Of a stretch of 64,000 nucleotides of DNA, positions 59,355 to 64,000 are shown one piece after another (position 1 is the stretch's first letter; the number at the start of each line of letters is the position of its first letter). Source of the DNA: Microvirgula aerodenitrificans DSM 15089. Lineage in GTDB: Bacteria > Pseudomonadota > Gammaproteobacteria > Burkholderiales > Aquaspirillaceae. The stretch spans positions 1 to 64,000 of the forward strand of contig NZ_JHVK01000018.1 in assembly GCF_000620105.1 (NCBI RefSeq), read 5' to 3'. A model generated the notes under the pieces. It made no database searches and was not told the DNA's origin. It saw only the letters and a list, made by a program, of their open reading frames with translations. The position numbers and the translations under genes are program-made.

Positions 59355-59703
59355 GGATCGAACCCGCGTCCGGAAGTCCTCTACGGTGAGTTCTACATAC
59401 TTAGTCTGGCCATTTGGTTTTAACCGTTGTACCGCCGACCGACAGGCTGCACATTGGCGAGTCACCTTGGATTTAGTGCCGGATCAAGTGACCCGGTCCG
59501 ACACGATCCCATCTAAATGACTCTACTGCCGGTTTGACCCGGCCTGCCCGATGGGCGAGACAGTGTAGAGTCTGGTGCAATTAAGCAGCCAGAGCGTAAG
59601 ATTCGTCGTTTGCGACTATATAAATTCAGTGTTTAACGGGGTGACTGAGATCCCGGTATGCCCTCATCCGCTTTGCAACCCCCGTCGAAGCCATGTCGTC
59701 CCC
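59340..59703 (-). ncRNA. ssrA: Transfer-messenger RNA
   Basis: The 364-nt tmRNA begins GGGGACGACATGGCTTCGAC and ends with the tRNA-like 3' domain GCGGGTTCGATCCCCGC..CCACCA. The tag reading frame after GTC is GCA AAC GAC GAA TCT TAC GCT CTG GCT GCT TAA, encoding ANDESYALAA, close to the Neisseria tag ANDETYALAA. It rescues stalled ribosomes with SmpB. A TATAAT at 59743-59738 (minus strand) inside the upstream gene's 3' end may be its -10, about 35 nt before the mature end. Confidence 0.96.
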
Positions 59704-59738
59704 GAAGAGTGCAGCCTGTGCGGCTTAAGTTACAGTGA

Positions 59739-60401
59739 TTATACACGGTACTGGCGGCAAAGCGAGACCAGTTCGTCCGGCACGTCGATGGCGTGGTCTG
59801 CGCCCCATTTTTCCGGCATTTCCGCGGCATCGATATAGCCCCAGTTGACCAGCACGGTGCGCATGCCGACCGCCCTGCCCGCCTGGATGTCGCGTTCGGC
59901 ATCGCCGACGTACAGGCAGCGGGTCGGCACGATGTCGATGGCGCGGGTCGCCCAGTGCATCGGCGCCGGATCGGGTTTGGCGACGCCGGCGGTATCCCCG
60001 CTGACCACCACCGCCGGCGGCACGGCAAAGCCCAGTTCGGGCACCAGCCGGTCGGTGAAGCGCGACGGCTTGTTGGTGATGATGCCCCAGGTCAGGCCGG
60101 CCGCGTCGAGGTCGCAGATCATGTCGTTGATGCCATCGAACAGCACGGTGTCGACGGCAAAGTGGGTGTCGTACAGGTCGAGGAAGCGCAGGCGCAGCCG
60201 CTCGAAATCGGCATGGTCGCGGTCGATGCCGAAGCCGAGCCTCACCAGACCGCGCGCGCCATGGCTGGCTATCGGCCGCACTGCCTCATACGGCTGGCCG
60301 GCGCGCCCCTCCTCGGCCAGCAGCGCATTCAGCGCCCAGCCGAGGTCGCGCGCGGTGTCGGCCAGCGTTCCATCGAGATCGAACAGGACGGCATCAATCA
60401 T
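59739..60401 (-). CDS. HAD phosphatase, MupP/Gph type
   Basis: The 220-residue HAD hydrolase has the motifs FDLDGTLADT (nucleophile Asp), TNKPSRF, KPDPAP and YVGDAERDIQAG. The end (RTVLVNWGYIDAAEMPEKWG, ADHAIDVPDEL) is nearer to MupP, the N-acetylmuramic-acid-6-phosphate phosphatase of peptidoglycan recycling, than to classical phosphoglycolate phosphatase. Either is possible. Its 3' end carries the putative tmRNA promoter. It overlaps the ilvA stop by 4 bp. Confidence 0.85.
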   Translation of the reverse strand: MIDAVLFDLDGTLADTARDLGWALNALLAEEGRAGQPYEAVRPIASHGARGLVRLGFGIDRDHADFERLRLRFLDLYDTHFAVDTVLFDGINDMICDLDAAGLTWGIITNKPSRFTDRLVPELGFAVPPAVVVSGDTAGVAKPDPAPMHWATRAIDIVPTRCLYVGDAERDIQAGRAVGMRTVLVNWGYIDAAEMPEKWGADHAIDVPDELVSLCRQYRV

Positions 60402-61930
60402 GCCTGGCTCCGCTCCAGTTTTCCCAGAAACAGTTTGTACGCCGGGTTTTCGGTCTCGTCCACATACGCATAACCGAGCTCGAACAGGAAGCGGTTGAAC
60501 GCCGCATGGTCGTTCGCCGCGACCTGCACGCCGACCAGCACCCGGCCGTAATCGGTACCGTGGTTGCGATAGTGGAACAGGCTGATGTTCCAGTCGGTCC
60601 GCATCGCCGACAGGAAGCGCATCAGCGCGCCCGGCCGTTCCGGGAACTCGAAGCGGAACACGCGCTCGTCTGCGGCCGGCGCATGGCCGCCGACCAGATG
60701 GCGAATATGCAGCTTGGCCAGTTCGTTGTCGGTCAGGTCCAGCGCTTCCAGCCCGCTGGCCGCCAGTTCCGACACGATGGCGGCAACGTCGCCGCGCTTT
60801 TCCACCTGGATGCCGACAAAGACGTGCGCGGTTTTCGCATCGCCATAGCGGTAGTTGAATTCGGTGATGTTGCGGCGGCCGACCAGCGAGATGAATTTCT
60901 TGAAGCTGCCCGGGGTTTCCGGAATGGTCACCGCCAGCACCGCTTCGCGCTGTTCGCCGAGTTCCGAGCGTTCGGACACGTGACGCAGGCGGTCGAAGTT
61001 CATGTTTGCGCCGCTGGCAACGGCAATCAGCGTCTGCCCGGCCAGTTGCTCGCGCTCGACATAGGCCTTGAGGCCGGCCACCGACAGTGCGCCGGCCGGT
61101 TCAAGAATGCTGCGCGTTTCCTCGAACACGTCCTTGATCGCCGCGCAGATGGCGTCGGTGTCGACCAGGATCACTTCGTCGAGAAACTCGCGGCACAGGC
61201 GGAAGGTTTCCTCGCCGGCCAGCTTGACTGCCGTCCCGTCCGAGAACAGGCCGACATCCTTGAGTTCGACCCGATGACCGACGGAGATCGAGCGCGCCAT
61301 GCTGTCCGAATCGAAGGTCTGCACGCCGATCACCTTGATGTCCGGACGCAGGCGCTTGATGTAACAGGCAACCCCTGCGGCCAGCCCACCGCCGCCGATC
61401 GCCACGAACACGGCGTGGATCGGCTTGGTGCACTGACGCAGGATTTCCATGCCGATGGTGCCCTGGCCGGCGATCACGTCCGGATCGTCGAACGGCGGCA
61501 CATAGGTGGCGCCGGTCGATTCGGTCAGTTTGACCGCATGCAGGTAGGCATCGGTAAACGAATCGCCATGCAGCACGACCTTGGCGCCGCGACGGGCCAC
61601 GGCATCGATCTTGATGCGCGGAGTGGTTTCCGGCATGACGATGGTCGCTTCACAGCCAAGCTTCTGCGCCGACAGCGCCACGCCGGCGGCGTGGTTGCCG
61701 GCACTGGCGGTAATCACGCCGCGCGCCAGTTCTTCCGGCGTCAGCCGGGCCATCTTGTTGTATGCGCCACGAATCTTGAACGAGAACACCGGCTGCAGGT
61801 CTTCACGCTTGATCAGAATCTGGTTCTGCAGACGGCGGGACAGGTTCGGAGCCGGTTCGAGCGGCGTTTCCTCGGCGACTTCATACACTCGCGAGGTCAG
61901 GATGCGTTGCAAATAATCTGGATTTGACAT
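60398..61930 (-). CDS. ilvA: Threonine ammonia-lyase, biosynthetic
   Basis: IlvA (510 residues) deaminates threonine to 2-oxobutanoate for isoleucine synthesis. PLP fold motifs are VFSFKIRGAYNKM (Schiff-base Lys), ASAGNHAAGVALSAQ and AIGGGGLAAGVACYI. Two ACT-like regulatory domains (about 330-510) make it the feedback-controlled long form. The start MSNPDYLQRILTSRVYEVAE is the family start. Confidence 0.96.
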   Translation of the reverse strand: MSNPDYLQRILTSRVYEVAEETPLEPAPNLSRRLQNQILIKREDLQPVFSFKIRGAYNKMARLTPEELARGVITASAGNHAAGVALSAQKLGCEATIVMPETTPRIKIDAVARRGAKVVLHGDSFTDAYLHAVKLTESTGATYVPPFDDPDVIAGQGTIGMEILRQCTKPIHAVFVAIGGGGLAAGVACYIKRLRPDIKVIGVQTFDSDSMARSISVGHRVELKDVGLFSDGTAVKLAGEETFRLCREFLDEVILVDTDAICAAIKDVFEETRSILEPAGALSVAGLKAYVEREQLAGQTLIAVASGANMNFDRLRHVSERSELGEQREAVLAVTIPETPGSFKKFISLVGRRNITEFNYRYGDAKTAHVFVGIQVEKRGDVAAIVSELAASGLEALDLTDNELAKLHIRHLVGGHAPAADERVFRFEFPERPGALMRFLSAMRTDWNISLFHYRNHGTDYGRVLVGVQVAANDHAAFNRFLFELGYAYVDETENPAYKLFLGKLERSQA

Positions 61931-62066
61931 GACAAGGGGGCTGGTAGCGTTACGCGGGGATGCTGAACAGATTAGCCCAAAGCGGGCGACAGGTGTTTGA
62001 AAAGCTGCACTGCACAAATCCTGCGCCAATTGGCGGCGCAAAGCCACATCGCCGGGAATCGACGCG

Positions 62067-62072
62067 TATAAT
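62067..62072 (+). promoter_or_regulatory. Possible -10 for dacA
   Basis: TATAAT lies 41 nt before the dacA ATG; no good -35 is seen at the right distance. Confidence 0.4.
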
Positions 62073-62112
62073 CCGCTCGTTTTCCGACCGCCTCCCGAGT
62101 CTTCTTTTCGCA

Positions 62113-63258
62113 ATGAAAAAACTGATTTCTGCTGCTCTGACCGCCTCCCTGCTGCTTTCCTCGACAGCAGGTTTCGCCGCCTCGGCTTCGTTTACGCCAC
62201 CGCCGCCGGAGATCGCCGGCAAGGCTTATTTCCTGTACGACTTCTACAGCGGCCGCACCATTGCCCAGATGAATCCGGACCAGCGCGTATCGCCGGCATC
62301 GCTGACCAAGCTGATGACCGCCTACGTGGTGTTCAAGAACATCAAGGCCGGCCGCCTGAAACTCGACCAGACCGTTCTGCCCTCGGCCAATGCCTGGAAA
62401 ACCGGGGGCTCGCGCATGTTCGTCGACCCGCGCACGCCGGTCACGATCAATGACCTGATTCACGGCATGATCATCGTCTCCGGCAACGACGCCTGCGTCG
62501 CGCTGGCCGAGACCGTTGGCGGCAGCAGCGAGGTGTTCGTGCAGATGATGAACCGCGAAGCGGCCAATCTCGGCATGCGCAGCACCCATTTCAACAACGT
62601 CGACGGCCTGCCGGACGCGAACCACTACACGTCGGTCCGCGACCTGGCGACGGTGTCGGCCGCACTGGTGCGCGATTTTCCCGAGTTCTACCCGCTGTAC
62701 TCGATGAAGTCGTTCACCTACAACCACATCACCCAGCCGAACCGCAACCTGCTGCTGTACCGCGATCCGTCGGTCGACGGCATGAAGACCGGCTACACCG
62801 ATGACGCCGGTTACAACCTGGTCGCATCCAGCCACCGCGACGGTCGTCGGGTGATTTCGGTTGTCGTCGGTACGGCCAGCCCGGAAGCCCGTGCGGTCGA
62901 AAGCTCGAAATTGCTGAACTACGGCTTGCAATTCTTCGATACGCCGCGACTTTATGCTGCAAACAAACCGGTCTCGACGGTCAAGGTCTACAAAGGTAGC
63001 AGTGACAGCGTGGGCATCGGCTTCCAGCACGATATCTACTCGACGGTTCCCAAGGGCACCGCCAGCCAGATCAAGGTGCAGATGACGACGACCCAGCCGC
63101 TGATCGCCCCGGTCAAGGCCGGCCAGGCGGTCGGCAAGCTGACGCTGACGCTGGATGGCAAGACCATCGCCGAGCAACCGGTCGTCGCCCTGAAGGCGGT
63201 CGACGAAGGCGGCTTCTTCTCGCGCCTGTTCGATACCATCCGCCTCTGGTTCGCCTGA
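62113..63258 (+). CDS. dacA: D-alanyl-D-alanine carboxypeptidase (PBP5/6 family)
   Basis: The 381-residue enzyme has a Sec signal peptide (MKKLISAALTASLLLSSTAG, cleavage near FAA-SA), the SXXK serine in RVSPASLTKLMTAYV, SGN in GMIIVSGNDACVAL and KTG in SVDGMKTGYTDDAGYNL. A C-terminal domain ends in an amphipathic helix (GGFFSRLFDTIRLWFA), which anchors PBP5 to the inner membrane. It trims the terminal D-Ala of peptidoglycan pentapeptides. Confidence 0.96.
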   Translation: MKKLISAALTASLLLSSTAGFAASASFTPPPPEIAGKAYFLYDFYSGRTIAQMNPDQRVSPASLTKLMTAYVVFKNIKAGRLKLDQTVLPSANAWKTGGSRMFVDPRTPVTINDLIHGMIIVSGNDACVALAETVGGSSEVFVQMMNREAANLGMRSTHFNNVDGLPDANHYTSVRDLATVSAALVRDFPEFYPLYSMKSFTYNHITQPNRNLLLYRDPSVDGMKTGYTDDAGYNLVASSHRDGRRVISVVVGTASPEARAVESSKLLNYGLQFFDTPRLYAANKPVSTVKVYKGSSDSVGIGFQHDIYSTVPKGTASQIKVQMTTTQPLIAPVKAGQAVGKLTLTLDGKTIAEQPVVALKAVDEGGFFSRLFDTIRLWFA

Positions 63259-63309
63259 CCCGCGCCAGTGGCGCGTCCGCCGTGACGCGCCACTGCTCTG
63301 GAGACTGCC

Positions 63310-63585
63310 GTGTCTGAAAAATCGCAAGACACCCTGCTGGAATTCCCCTGCCGCTTTCCGTTGAAAGTCATGGGGGACAAACACGAGGAATTCGTTCCCG
63401 TCGTCATCGAGGAAGTACGCATTCACGCGCCCGACTTCGATGCCGAAGTCGACCTGATGATGCGCGAAAGCAGCAGCGGCCGTTATCTGTCGCTGACGCT
63501 GACGGTCAACGCCACGTCGAAGGAACAGCTCGACAACCTGTATCGCTCGCTCAGCGGCCACCCGCTGGTCAAGGTCGTGCTGTAA
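63310..63585 (+). CDS. ybeD: YbeD-family (UPF0250/DUF493) protein
   Basis: The 91-residue protein (GTG start) has [40 protein letters not shown] and [18 protein letters not shown], diagnostic of this ACT-like family with no firm function. It sits between dacA and lipB, the E. coli order, which suggests a link with lipoate attachment. Confidence 0.92.
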   Translation: MSEKSQDTLLEFPCRFPLKVMGDKHEEFVPVVIEEVRIHAPDFDAEVDLMMRESSSGRYLSLTLTVNATSKEQLDNLYRSLSGHPLVKVVL

Positions 63586-63621
63586 GCTAGCGGACCGAAC
63601 GGTTTTTCCCGGACCGCCCGA

Positions 63622-63671
63622 CGGCCTTCGCCCCGCGAAGGCCGCTCGCACATGCGCTTGCACGAGCGGCC
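63622..63671 (+). other. Overlapping hairpins upstream of lipB
   Basis: CGGCCTTCGC/GCGAAGGCCG (63622-63644) and GGCCGCTCG/CGAGCGGCC (63640-63671) share the GGCCG at 63640-63644, so the two stems exclude each other. They may end the ybeD transcript or control lipB. Confidence 0.4.
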
Positions 63672-63697
63672 GGTCCGCCACCTTCATTCAGCCAACT

Positions 63698-64000
63698 ATG
63701 CAAATTCGCCACCTCGGCCTGGCCGATTACGAACCCGTCTGGCGCGACATGCAGGCGTTCACCGACGCCCGCACTGCTGACACGCCCGACGCGCTGTGGA
63801 TCGTCGAACATCCACCGGTCTATACCCTCGGCCTCGCCGGCAAGCCCGAACACCTGCTGCGCCAGACCGATATCCCGCTGGTCAGGACCGACCGCGGCGG
63901 CCAGATCACCTATCATGGCCCTGGCCAGCTGGTGGTCTACCTGCTGCTGAGCGTGCAGCGGCGCGGCTACGGCATCCGCGAGATGGTGCGCCGGATCGAG
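63698..64000 (+). CDS. lipB: Octanoyl-[acyl-carrier-protein]-protein N-octanoyltransferase, 5' part
   Basis: The frame is open to the window edge (101 codons). [36 protein letters not shown] and [20 protein letters not shown] are LipB signatures; the last contains the substrate-binding loop. LipB moves octanoate from ACP to lipoyl domains. lipA is expected next, outside the window. Confidence 0.94.
   Translation, partial: MQIRHLGLADYEPVWRDMQAFTDARTADTPDALWIVEHPPVYTLGLAGKPEHLLRQTDIPLVRTDRGGQITYHGPGQLVVYLLLSVQRRGYGIREMVRRIE

Overview
The window is a GC-rich chromosomal segment of a betaproteobacterium, most likely of the Neisseriales (Chromobacteriaceae side). The grounds are the Neisseria-like tmRNA with tag ANDESYALAA, a RibB with a degraded GTP-cyclohydrolase tail, the rimP-nusA-infB-rbfA-truB-rpsO-pnp order, the dacA-ybeD-lipB order and a two-subunit arginine succinyltransferase. 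The genus is an inference; no 16S rRNA is present.

Layout. 0.1-5.5 kb (minus): ribE, a PP-loop ATPase, ribBX, ribH and nusB, then a terminator, thiL, pgpA and an acyl-CoA-binding protein. 5.6-9.5 kb (plus): prfC, an MscS channel, a TetR regulator and bluB. 9.5-14.4 kb (minus): an orphan ProW-like permease and livHMGF. 14.9-21.1 kb (minus): an arginine succinyltransferase (AST) operon (aruC, aruF, aruG, astD, astB; no astE). 21.4-30.5 kb (minus): the pnp-rpsO-truB-rbfA-infB-nusA-rimP translation and RNA cluster. 30.6-39.2 kb (plus): fadD behind a PsrA-type operator, an ArsC/YffB-like protein, dapE, a MarC protein, an isocitrate/isopropylmalate-type dehydrogenase, and pflBA behind an FNR-type promoter. 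39.4-40.5 kb: a HigB/HigA-like toxin-antitoxin pair and a tRNA-Leu(UAA) gene split by a 228-nt group I intron. 40.6-43.6 kb (minus): metNIQ with a structured leader, and a 59-codon membrane protein. 43.7-47.8 kb (plus): a three-domain lipoprotein, a Fur-box TonB-dependent receptor and an exported protein of unknown function. 47.9-48.9 kb: hipB with a truncated hipA and an IS3-family fragment.

49.0-59.35 kb is an island of about 10.3 kb inserted at the 3' end of ssrA (tmRNA). It has a P4-type tyrosine integrase, AlpA-like, PC4-like, KilA-N and Rha proteins, a zinc-finger/Toprim primase, a DUF927 helicase, a mirrored GGTGAAAC iteron array that looks like a replication origin, and a leader with seqA/seqB/seqC-like complementarity recalling phage P4 RNA immunity. 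No capsid, tail or lysis gene is seen, so it looks like a phage satellite or P4-like replicon. Beyond it lie tmRNA, a MupP/Gph-type phosphatase, ilvA, dacA, ybeD and the start of lipB.

The two least ordinary features are the self-splicing intron in tRNA-Leu(UAA) and the origin and immunity architecture of the ssrA island.
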